Below, in pieces: positions 36,359 to 46,225 of a stretch of DNA of 64,000 bases. Source of the DNA: Euryodendron excelsum (lineage: Eukaryota > Streptophyta > Magnoliopsida > Ericales > Pentaphylacaceae); assembly GCA_033060915.1 (NCBI GenBank), contig CM065378.1:34588501-34652500 (forward strand), written 5' to 3'. The notes below the pieces were generated by a model. That model saw nothing but the letters and a program-made list of their open reading frames with translations, was not told the origin of the DNA and did no database searches. Both the position numbers and the translations under genes were made by a program. Every line of letters starts with the position of its first letter. Within the stretch, counting starts at the first letter, position 1.

Positions 36359-36594
36359 CCAAGCTCAAATGAGGAACCTCAAAAGGAAAGAGAAGCTCCT
36401 ATCAGCCAACAAGAAATTAATGAAGGTCTACCTAAGGAGTGGAAGTTTGTGCATAACCATCCTACAGAACAAATCTTTGGTGATCCTTCATAAGGAGTAA
36501 GAACTTGATCCTTTATAAAAAGTATATGTAATCATCTTGCATTCTTATCGCAAATAGAGCCTAAATGTTTTGATAATGCTGAACATAATGAATT

Positions 36595-38087
36595 TTGGAT
36601 AAATGCAATGTAAGAAGAATTGAACCAATTTGAAAGGAATGGGGTATGGCACTTTGTTCCTAGACTTAGCGATCATCCAGTCATTGGAACTAAATGGGTG
36701 TTAGGAAATAAAATGGATGAGTCCAGAGTTATTGTGAGGAACACGGCAAGACTAGTTGCTTAAGGTTATAGCTAAGAAGAAGGTATTGATTTTGATGAAA
36801 CCTATGCTCTGGTAGCTAGATTAGAAGCCATTAGATTATTACTTGCTTTTGCTTGTTTTAAAGATTTTAAATTGTATCAAATGGATGTTAAAAGTGTTTT
36901 TCTAAATGGTTTTATCACTGAAGAAGTTTTTGTTAAACAACTACCTGGTTTTGAAGATCCAAAACTTCCTGACCATGTTTTCAAACTCACAAAAGTTTTG
37001 TATGGTTTAAAGCAAGTCCCAAGGGCTTGGTATAAAAGATTGAGTAAGTTTTTTTATTGAAAAAGGTTTTTCTAGAGGAAAAATAGATACCACTCTTTTC
37101 ATTAAAATAAAAAATAGTGATATGCTTGTAGTACAAATTTATGTGGATGATATCATATTCGATGCTACTAATGAATCACTTTGCGAAGAATTTGCTAAGT
37201 GTATGTAGGGAGAATTCGAGATGAGTATGATGGGCGAGCTCAACTACTTTTCCGGACTTCAAATCAAGCAATCGAAGGAAGGCATATTCATCAATCAAGC
37301 CAAGTACATTAAGGACTTAATCAAAAAGTTTGGTATGAAAGATGCAAAGCCTATAAGTACTCCAATAAGTACTACAACAAAATTGGATAGCGATGAGAAA
37401 TGTAAGTCAGTAGTTACTAAACTTTATAGAAACATAATAGGCTCTCTATTGTATCTAATTGCTAGTAGACTAGGTATAATGTTTAGTGTTTACTTATGTG
37501 CTCGCTTTCAATCCAATCCTAAAGAATCTCGTGTGATTGCTGTAAAGAGGATATTTCGTTATCTTAAGCACACACCAAATCTTGGATTATGGTATCCAAG
37601 AAATACATGTTTTAATTTAAATGCTTACACTGATGTTGACTATGCGGGGAGTAAAGTTGATAGGAAGAGCACAAGTGGCTCTTGCCAACTCCTGGGCAAT
37701 ATGATTGTATCTTGGTATAGCAAAAAACAAAATTCAGTTGCTTTCTCCACAGCTAAGGCTGAATATGTAGCAGCAGGCAGTTGTTGTGCTCAAGTGTTGT
37801 GGATCAAATAACAATTAGAAGATTATGGAATCTTGTTTGATCATATTCCTATTAAGTATGATAATACTAGTGCTGTAAACTTGACTAAAAATCATGTTTA
37901 ACACTCTCGCACAAAGCACATTGAAATTAGATATCACTTTATACGTGACCATATTAAAAAAGATGATATAGAACTTGACTTTGTATGTACTAATATGCAA
38001 TTAACTGATATCTTTACTAAACCATTAAGTGAAGATCGTTTTTTTATGATTAGAAGAGAATTAGGAATGAGTGATCCTATATCTTAA
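36595..38087 (+). pseudogene. copia reverse transcriptase and RNase H, broken
   Basis: RT starts at EELNQFERNGVW and runs through GTKWV, YQMDVKSVFLNG and KVLYGLKQVPRAWY to the catalytic YVDD (37140-37151, intact). One extra T in the run near 37050 shifts the frame. RNase H follows: YTDVDYAGSKVDRKSTSG (usual DAD is DVD), WYSKKQNSVAFSTAKAEYVAA (usual STAEAEY), then TKHIEIRYHFIRD and TDIFTKPL near the end; the polyprotein stop is at 38085-38087. In-frame stops at 36611, 36761, 36773, 37206, 37809 and 37900 all sit where Gln is usual. Confidence 0.9.
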
Positions 38088-38269
38088 ATTAAGATTAATT
38101 TGAGTGAAATTTGTGTTTTGAATGTTTAAATGTGATTATCATTCATGCGAAATGCATTTCTTGAGTTCATGATGCATTACATGATTATATTTAAACAATC
38201 TTTATCTCAAAACTTGAAAAAGATCATTTCATGAATTCCTTATGATTCACATGCTCAGTCTGGTTGCAC

Positions 38270-38390
38270 GAGTCGACACTCCATTTCAAAGAGTCGGCTC
38301 ATCATGACAGTGTACTCATATTACATCTTTAACAGACATGTGTCGGCTCATTATATTCATGAGTCGCCTTATGAGTCGGGCCTATATACT
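38270..38390 (+). promoter_or_regulatory. Promoter-like segment ahead of the env-position ORF
   Basis: Between pol and the extra ORF lie five GAGTCG-type motifs (for example GAGTCGGCTCAT at 38291) like those in the LTR U3. They are followed by CCTATATAC (38381-38389), like the LTR TATA, and a TC-rich leader. The ORF starts 200 bases later. The likeness to U3 is seen; promoter function is inferred. Confidence 0.4.
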
Positions 38391-38585
38391 TTCATGAAGC
38401 CCACTTTACGAACATTCAAAATTTTCCTCTCTCTCTCTCTTACTCTCACTCTTTTTCTCTCCCGTTCCCCTGTTCGCACCAAAGCCCAATCGTCACTCAC
38501 GAACCATCACATTTCTTCATTTCAATCCTTTTATAAACCCTAATTGACCCCTGTCCATCCTCTATCAATCGTCCCTCTTCATAAA

Positions 38586-40062
38586 ATGGCTCCTAAAATT
38601 GATCATGGCCAAGAAAACCCTAATGACCCTTCATCGCGTACTCAGAAACAGAAACGGGTTGGACCAGTCATTAGAGAATCAAAGGAAAGGGCTCCAGCAG
38701 AGCAACCTGGATGGGATTCAACACATTTCATAGATGCATTGGCAGAGGAAAGGTATATGAATATTTTCAATCTTCGTAAAGTTCTGAATGGACGCTGGAT
38801 AGACCATGCCTTCTTTAAAAGTGAGAATTTTGACTTCCCTCACACTCTTGCGAGTCTAGAATGGGTACCCTACACAACGATTAGAGAGAATATATACCCA
38901 AAATTGGTTACACATTTTTACTCTAATCTCATAAAGAAGGTTGGAAGTAATGAAATTACTAGCCTTGTGAATGAAGTGAAAATCACTCTAAATGAAAGGA
39001 TTCTTGGAGAGATTATGGGCACTAGGTATGGTGGAGAAACTTATTTTGAAAACATTAGCCAAAAGAGACAACTTCAAGTTCTCTATGGTCATGACATGCT
39101 CGGATCCACCCAACCCATAGCCAATAACCTTCCTGTTGAGTTGAGATTAGTCCACCATTTTGTGACTAAGATTTTTATACCCAAAGTTGGTGGCTTTGAG
39201 CATTTGAGTGAGAATGACCCATTCTTCTTATGGGCCTTCCTCACAAACACCAAAATTGATGTTCCATTCTACATCCTCTCCAACATGGCCAATGCTGCTA
39301 TCACTGCCTCCAAAAACCTACCCTATGGAATGTTTCTCACCAAGATTTTCAAACATTTTCAAGTCAATCTCTTAAGAGTAAATTATAGAAAGCATGATCC
39401 CTACAAAGATGAATACAACAAGTATACTTTGAGCAAGATGAGATATAAAAAGGTCACTGGCCATTGGGTTCCAAGGCCTAACAAAGTTGCCCCTGCCAGC
39501 TCTTCACAGAAAAGAGCATCTACTTCTAGACCTAGAAAACCCTTAACCCAGACTCTTGAAGCCTCTTTTGTTGATGAACTTTTGGGAAACATAATGGACA
39601 TGCTTCAAAGTATGAGCCAAAAGCTTGATGAAAGTTTGCTTTAATCTTCAATTGAAAAGTCTTAAGTAAGATGTGATTCAACTAAAAAGGGCTAAAGGCA
39701 TTCCAGTGGATGAAGAAGAAAGAGAAAGAGAACTTGAAAATGAAGAGAGAAATGAGGGAGAACAAAACCCTAAAACTCATCTCACAACCCCAGGTAGAGC
39801 TCAACAAGGAAAGGAATCAGAGGAAGAACGGGAGGACACAGATGGTGAGGATGAGCCTGTAGATGATGTCTCTGAGGATGAATCTGAGGATGCTGCACCA
39901 AGAAAGAAGGCTGGTCCAACAAAAAAAGCCAAACCATCTTCCTCAGCCTCTAGATTTGTGCGAAGGAAGCCATATTGTCTGAGGTCTAGACCCTTCTCAG
40001 GTCCATCTAACATTGCCTTGGATCTTGTTGAATTATCACCCTCTCCCTCTCCATCTCCTTAA
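38586..40062 (+). pseudogene. Extra ORF in env position of the SIRE-type element (Transposase_32-like domain plus acidic C-terminus)
   Basis: The ATG at 38586 (context aaaATGGCT) opens a frame of 352 codons to TAA 39642-39644. The frame is open upstream to 38544 but without an ATG. Residues about 50-290 include RWIDHAFFKSENF, IRENIYPKLVTHFYSNL and LNERILGEIMGTRYGG, which resemble the plant 'putative plant transposon protein' domain (Pfam Transposase_32). After a stop and a frameshift near 39645-39670, coding character resumes (39673-40062). It is strongly acidic (EEREDTDGEDEPVDD), then has a Lys-rich patch, VRRKPYCLRSR and a Ser-Pro tail. A C-terminal amphipathic stretch (LLGNIMDMLQSMSQKLDESL) may be coiled coil. 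SIRE/Maximus elements carry an ORF here called env-like; no signal peptide or membrane segment is visible in this one. Confidence 0.65.
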
Positions 40063-40876
40063 ACTCTTCCAAAAATCCTTCAACCCTAATGTCTTTTTTA
40101 TGGCTCTGTAACTCTTATGGTACTATTAAAACATTTGCTCTGTCACTCATGGTCTTGTTATCACATTTTTTTTTTTGTTTTGATTGTTTTGGCATACTTT
40201 TTGTGGATGCTCACTGTACAACTTTTTGAACTTTTATTGTGATTACATGAATGAAATCTGACTCTGTTCTGATGTCACATTGATCTCCTTGAATTCTTGC
40301 TTGTTTGCTTGCTTTCTTGATTATAAAATTTATCTTGTTTTAATATTTTTTGCTATTATACTTGTCTTTACTTTCCAATATATTTCTCTTTTTGATGAAT
40401 TGACAAAAAGAGAGAGAATAATTGGGACAAGACAAATAACTAGAATTCGACTATGAATTGCACATAACTTAGAATTGGAGAAAAGAATTTGATAATTATG
40501 GGGAAGAAGAATTTGTTCAAGATTAAATTAACATTAAAGAAAAGAATTGAACAATGTGTGCTTGTTCAAATTATTTGCACTTAATTTTTAAATAAAAAAT
40601 GAATTGGACAAAATGTAGAGTATATCTGATTGATGAATGGAAATAAAATAAATTTCTTATTACCTGATAAATATCAAGCATGTTCTCAGGGGGAGCATCA
40701 TGATTTATTTGCCTCAAAATGTTTTTGAATTACTTGATAAAAACTCCCTGAAAATTGTTTTTAAAATTTTTTTTGTCCTCTACAAAAGGGGAGTTCTCTA
40801 CTGGTATGATACTTAACTCTATTCAAATTCATTTATTCTTATATGAACTTATTTTGCAAAGGTTTTGTCATGATCA
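40063..40876. other. 3' untranslated region of the copia element
   Basis: AT-rich non-coding sequence between the env-position ORF and the PPT. No feature is seen. Confidence 0.5.
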
Positions 40877-40888
40877 AAAAGGGGGAGA
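40877..40888 (+). other. Polypurine tract of the copia element
   Basis: AAAAAGGGGGAG directly before the 3' LTR (one base gap): the plus-strand primer site. Confidence 0.85.
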
Positions 40889-40889
40889 T

Positions 40890-42386
40890 TGTTGACTCAA
40901 GGTTGATTCCCATGTTAATTTTGATGATAACTAAACCTTGTGTTATTTTACTAATGCATTTACTTAGTGTGCAGATTAATAAAGTTTATAATTTAAACTC
41001 AAAACTCAACTTAAGTCTAATATATGTCAAAGTGAATGCACAACGAGTTCAACATCAAGTAATGAGCTCCAAGAGCTATGCAATGAACTAAATAGAGGAT
41101 TGACGCCTATTTCTACTTCAAACAAATGTTTTATATTTAAAGAGATTGAAGGTGTTTAAATGAAGTTTTCATCAAGTATGCATAGACCCATTGAAGACTG
41201 ACTTGTACTCAAGAAAGATTGAAGGCTTCATTAGAATATGCAAATATCAGTTGAAGACAATTTGTTTTTTTGAAGAGATTGAAAATGCTCAAGAGAAGAC
41301 TTCATCAGGAATGCAAAGATAAAATCCAGATTATGTGATTGAAGTTGCTTAAGAAGAATATTCACATTAATTGTCTGATCTCTACATGGAATCCAAGTGA
41401 AGAATTCTTCTGAGATATAAAGAATCAATGTAGACAATATACATGAAGAGATTTCATCAAGTTTGCAAAAGTTTCATTGAAATGATTTTAAAGAAGAAAG
41501 AAGATCTTTTAGCAAAGAGAAGAAATCGGCAATGAAGCATTGTGAATCTCTATATATTTGAGAAATCTTGGCATTGAAAGAGAGTGTTCTACAATGAGAG
41601 AGGAAGCTTTGCAAATGAAGAAGAAGAAATCAACTTTGATCTAATGAAGCTCTGACAGTTTAAAAATCAAGAAAAGATGTATATCAAATGACTGGTTCAA
41701 TCCAAATTGAATATAAGATATCTTTGATGAGTTAAAGAGTTTGATTGATCATCTTACCCCAAAGAGAAGATTTCTTGAAGATCTTATATTGCTATTGAGA
41801 TGATCTGGATCATTAGAAGACAGAATGCAAATTTTTGATCAATGAGCGGACTCATGGAAATAAAGAGTCGCCTGATGGATACAGACGCAAAAGGTTTGAA
41901 GACAAAATGATCAATGAGCGGACTCATGGAAATAAAGAGTCGCCTCATGAACATAGAAGCAAAAGCTTGAAGGCCAAATGGATAAAGAGTCGACTCATGG
42001 AAATGAGGAGTCGTCTCATGAAGACAAACGTAGAAAACGTGAAGATCAAATAAGCAAAGAGCCGACTCTTTAATATAAAGAATCGACTCATGAAACCTGA
42101 AGCAAGTTTTCTGTACAAAGAGCGGACTTATAAATTGAAGAGTCACCTTGTGACTATAGAAGCAAAATGACGTGAAGACAGAATGAACAAGGAGTCGACT
42201 CATTGACATGAAGAGCGGACTCATGGAGACAGTAGACAACATTTGGTAAATGCAGAACCAGAAGTATCGACTCTACAAGCCTGGAGTCGACCCTTAGAAT
42301 ATAATGGCTCGTTTTTCTAACGTTATAATAGACTGGACGTGCATTAAATGAAGCCCAACAACCTCCGACGGATGAAATCAATACAT
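40890..42386 (+). mobile_element. 3' LTR of the copia element, truncated to U3
   Basis: Begins TGTTGACTCAAGG and follows the 5' LTR to the equivalent of 32704 (...AATCAATACAT). It then switches to the duplicated block (agcttgg...). About 590 bp (TATA, R, U5) are absent. The shared CAT at 42384-42386 belongs to both parents. Confidence 0.92.
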
Positions 42387-42692
42387 AGCTTGGAATCCCT
42401 GCATATAACTCTTCTATTTTTTTAAGTTTTGTTTTGTTTTTTTTTTTTCAGTTGATAATCATATTGGAGCACCTCATCAATTTTGTAGGTTTTAAGTACT
42501 TCGACCACTATTTAAGCTTTCTTTGTGACTAGTTATCATTCATATAATACATAAATTTTACTTAGTTCGTATGGACGATGGCTCTACACAAGCTCAAGGG
42601 AATGGTCGGCAGGCTAAAAAAAAAAAAAAAAACTCATTAGTTCTGTTTGCCCAAAATTTACACACCCTTTTCCTCACTTTTCACATAACACA

Positions 42693-43134
42693 GGCCCAGT
42701 TTTATTTGCGGGATAAGAAAATGAGGGATAAATAAATTATAGAATAAGAAAAGTGATGATGGGTAATAAGTAATATCATGATGTGATGAGAGATTATTCA
42801 TACTATATTTTGCTAGAATGGGATAAGTAATATTATATGATTATATTATCATATTATTAATTACAAAATTAATATTAATAATATATTGTATTGTCATATC
42901 TTTATATAATATTATATTAACCTATTATAATAGTAGTAGAAGGGTAAAAATGAGATCTCCATCTTATCCTATGGGAGGGAATATGTAATACCACCTCTTT
43001 AATGGTATTGCATATCCTCCATTTTGGGACATTACATATTTGGAAGAAGATGTAGTCCGTTACTTTTTTTGTGTGCGAAACATGAGTTTTGTAGACCCAT
43101 AAGATATCATCTCCAATCCCCCACCTCATATCAT
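42693..43134. mobile_element. ~440-bp AT-rich insertion in block copy 2 (class unclear)
   Basis: Copy 1 reads 'cataacactcgatcc'. Copy 2 has 'cataacac', then about 440 bp, then 'tcaatcc'. The insert starts GGCCCAGTTTTATTTGCGGG and has repeated GGGATAAGTAAT/ATCTTATCC segments in both orientations, as in MITEs. Terminal repeats and TSD are too diverged to name a family. Confidence 0.55.
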
Positions 43135-43404
43135 GCTCAATCCTTTCCTTAGGTTTGTGATGTAATCATATATAAAAATGAAAAATTACAACGCCAATTT
43201 TTTGATTCATCAAGAAATATCCATCCTTCTTGAACACAACTAAAGAAACACTAATCATACAAAAGTTGTATGTCTGAATATCCTTATTTTGTACACTGGA
43301 GAACAACGGAAAAGATGGCAACTAGAACTTTGAAAAATCCGCAAATAATGTTATTGATTTGCAAATGATGTTCATGCTAGCAGCCCGACCCCATAACTAG
43401 GAGG

Positions 43405-43629
43405 TAAGGATGTAAAAATGACCCGAGGCCTATGAGCAGCCCGAGACTGTCTTGGTTAAGCCCAAGCCCAGACCCCTCACTGATCGGCCTAAGTAGTAGG
43501 TTTGTGAGTTTGGCCCAGCCTGATGCCTGCTCAAGCCCAGTGTTCACTTAAAAATGGCCCTAATTTTGGCATGACACCACCAACTGCCCAAGTCAAAACT
43601 AGGCTGGTGGGGCCATTTTTACCTTCCTA
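43405..43629. mobile_element. hAT-like MITE, block copy 2
   Basis: Same element as 3136-3388 (TAAGGATGTAAAAATGA ... TTCCTA), flanked by CTAGGAGG (43397-43404) and TCGGGAGG (43630-43637). With copy 1 this supports an original 8-bp TSD close to CGGGGAGG. It is 225 bp, slightly shorter than copy 1. Confidence 0.6.
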
Positions 43630-43945
43630 TCGGGAGGGTTCAAGGTGGTTCTAATTAGTATTGGTCCATCCACCAGGCCCACCACACACACTAGCTCATT
43701 TAATCCAACGACCCAAGCTCGAAAGCTCAGGTGGCTAAGGAAATTAATCCGACTCTCACATGCATTTGCTGGGTTGGCCTCCTAGAAGATTATGACATAA
43801 GAAGATTCCCATAATGGAGTGTTAGAACTGTTCATGAATTGGGTAACGGCTAATGGGCCTAGCACGGCATGTGGAGATCTAGAATGTCGGGGTTAGTTTG
43901 GGATCATTAATGGAATGATTGTGTAATTAATCTTGAATATATAAC

Positions 43946-44498
43946 TGTAGGTGGGAATTTTTAGAAGGTCCGGTTAAACTCTTGAAACCGAATTGACGAG
44001 CACGAACAAACTGCAAGAGAAGAAGACGATGAGAATGTCTTAACCTTCTCTGGGCTAAAGGCACTCCGATGATTAAGTTAGCAAGATTAATCATAATGAA
44101 TCTAATAAAATATTAGAGAGCTAGAATTCAAGTGAATGTATCTTATACTTTAATGGTATGGGATATTTATGTGCTTGAAATGCCATAATCCCATAGGAAA
44201 TTGTATTCTGTCTCTTTCTAGGAGTTAATATCTTTTAGATAATTGTCTAGTATCCTAGTCCTTTTAGGAATGGACTTGCATATGCTTAACCGACTTGGTC
44301 CTTGTTGGATTTGGGCTAAATTTACCACAATTGGGACCTTCATCTGAGCAATGGTGAATTTGGGCATTTTTTGGCCTAGGTTGGCAATATGTTCCCAGAC
44401 AGGCCCTGTATAATTATTCTGGGCCTCATTATTTTGACCCACAATTGCCTCCCAGTGCTAGTGCCCTTTGGAAGGGGGCTGGGGCCAGTGTTTACACA
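43946..44498 (-). mobile_element. Probable 3' LTR of the Tat element
   Basis: On minus it reads TGTGTAAACACTGG ... AAAAATTCCCACCTACA, about 553 bp with TG...CA ends. Its last third has the 'atcggagtgcctttagccc' and 'cttgcagtttgttcgtgctcg' sequence type seen at the R/U5 of plant Tat LTRs. It sits at the exact point where the duplicated block breaks off. No second copy is in the window, so this is inferred. Confidence 0.5.
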
Positions 44499-44651
44499 AC
44501 TGTAGATACAAGGTAGACGACACACGCCCGGTACAACATCAATTGCCATTTAATGAGATGTGACTGTTAGGAAATCCAATTTTGTTTTGCCATCGATCCA
44601 TGTTTTTCTATTAGTGAGGAATCTTCCTGTCTAAATGAAACGCTAGATCGG
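44499..44651. other. Short non-coding stretch between the Tat 3' LTR and L4
   Basis: About 150 bases, no frame. On the minus strand no clear polypurine tract precedes the LTR. Confidence 0.4.
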
Positions 44652-46179
44652 TGATACTTTGTGTATCCTGACTTTGCTCATCTACGAAGAAACTCTGTAA
44701 GTCCATCTCATTCGTTCTGCTCTCTTTGCTTCTGATCGCTCCTGAATAGTGCAATTTATATCCGCCAGTGTACGGTTGCGATACAGTAATAATATCTCGG
44801 TAAGTCCGAGGTCGAACCACAAGGAATATGGATGGAATCTAATAAAACTCACTTTCGGAAAGTAGAATTCTCAAGAAAAATAACTCTAAAATGTAAAGGA
44901 AAATTTGATTTGAGATTTGATTTGTGAGATTATTTTGGCAATGAAAATAAATTTATACTAAGAAAGCTTGAATAGATAACAATAAGCAAAAGGTCTTGGC
45001 AGGACTGATCTAGTTAATAGGCCTACAAGTAGGTCCCTGAGATAGTTGTGAGTAAAGAATCTCAAGATTTGATTACCTTCTTGAAGTTGATATTCAGTTA
45101 TTTACTAGTGTTTATACTAGGGTCTCATTCATACCTGTCCCAGTTTATAAACCTATCTACAAAGTATGTTTGAAGCTTAATCAAGAACAATAGATTTCTA
45201 AAGTACTCCTAATAGGAATATGTAAACAATTATAATCAATACCCTTATTGAAAATTCTAGGTATACGTATCCCTGCTTGCAAATCAGTCTATACATACAT
45301 GCTAGATATGATCAAGAATATTATTTTCGAAGATATTCATGGGCAATAAAATGAATCTTGATCTAAGATCTTGAAATCTTGAAAAATAACGAACTATCTT
45401 GAATCTCTACATGTAACCTATTTACCTTTTCAATCCATGCCAATAAAAAGATTTGGCAACTTAAAGCCATAAGAAAGCAAATGAAAATTATATTGAAAGC
45501 TTGCAACAATTGGAAGAACATCAAATCTTGAACATGAAGAAAAACTAAATGAATACAAAAATTAGGGTTCTTGAAAGACGAAAACATCAATAAAACTACT
45601 CCTACTCCTAAAAAAAACTCTAATTCTAAGGTTTCCTAACTCTCTATAAAGTTTCCTAACTCCCCTTCTCTCAAAAGAACTTATATAGGCTTAAAAGGAC
45701 CTTAATTTGAACCCTAACAGATTTCTGGCCCGCGGCGGGGCGTCCCGTCGGGTCTGGTGATGGGGCATCTGGATGGGTCTCAACATTTAGAAAATTTTTC
45801 ACAGTTTCACTAATACAGCCATTGCCCATCCGGACTGCCAGTGTGCCTTTACGAAAGTTGTAGATCTCGAAAAGTTGTATAGAATCAACATATTATGGGC
45901 ATTGATATCCTTCTTGGTTTGAGAAATATGGCCTTCTAAAGTTTCAGTTTTGCGTTCTTCAACAGCTTGTACCACAGCTTTAACAGCTTGTACTCTAGTA
46001 GCAACCTCTTAAAACCGATGTCCAAAATGTATCCAAAATCCTTCCATTTACGCTCCAAACCTATACAAAGCATAATAAACTTATTTAGTACTAAAACATA
46101 ACTGAAAAGACATATAAAATCATAAACTAACACTAACAAAACACTAGTTAAGGCCTTATAATTGCATTTTTGAAGTACA
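44652..46179 (-). mobile_element. Solo LTR L4 (minus), nested in the Tat element
   Basis: On minus it runs TGTACTTCAAAAATGC ... CACAAAGTATCA, about 1.53 kb with TG...CA ends. The flanks are ATCGG (44647-44651) and ATCAG (46180-46184), a TSD with one transition. Its layout parallels L2: a TATA box (TATATAA on minus, 45681-45687), a CG-rich 'gacgccccgccgcgg' region, and near its 3' end a 'tattactgtatcgcaaccgtacac' segment like that of L1-L3. It is a distinct subfamily and has no internal region. Confidence 0.5.
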
Positions 46180-46225
46180 ATCAGCTTCCTAAGTAGAAAA
46201 CCTTAAGATCTTTAGGTTGTCTTTC

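Larger units (their letters stand above)
31213..42386 (+). mobile_element. SIRE/Maximus-type Ty1/copia retrotransposon, 3'-truncated and decayed
   Basis: Full order: 5' LTR (31213-33298), Met-type PBS, gag, protease, integrase, RT and RNase H (copia order, integrase before RT), an extra ORF after pol (38586-40062), a PPT, and a 3' LTR cut at 42386. LTRs of 2.1 kb, an ORF in the env position, and a coiled-coil and second zinc knuckle in gag-pol point to the SIRE/Maximus lineage. It inserted into LTR C. The 5 bases before the 5' LTR are GAGTG; the partner TSD was lost with the 3' end. The two LTRs are about 94% alike by eye over a sample. All pol frames have stops, so it is dead. Confidence 0.9.
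42384..43945. repeat. Duplicated block, copy 2
   Basis: Collinear with 2380-3699 in the same orientation. It differs by a ~440-bp insert (42693-43134) and ends where the Tat LTR begins (43946). Its best part (43640-43930) matches 3410-3680 at about nine in ten bases by eye. It starts within 3 bp of the truncation of the copia LTR. Confidence 0.85.

Noticed and set aside
43943..44505. AACTGTAG repeated exactly on both sides of a 547-bp segment, suggesting a hAT insertion with 8-bp TSD
   Set aside because: The segment has no inverted ends. With limits moved by a few bases it has TG...CA ends and LTR-like content at the right place for the Tat 3' LTR, so the repeat is more likely chance.
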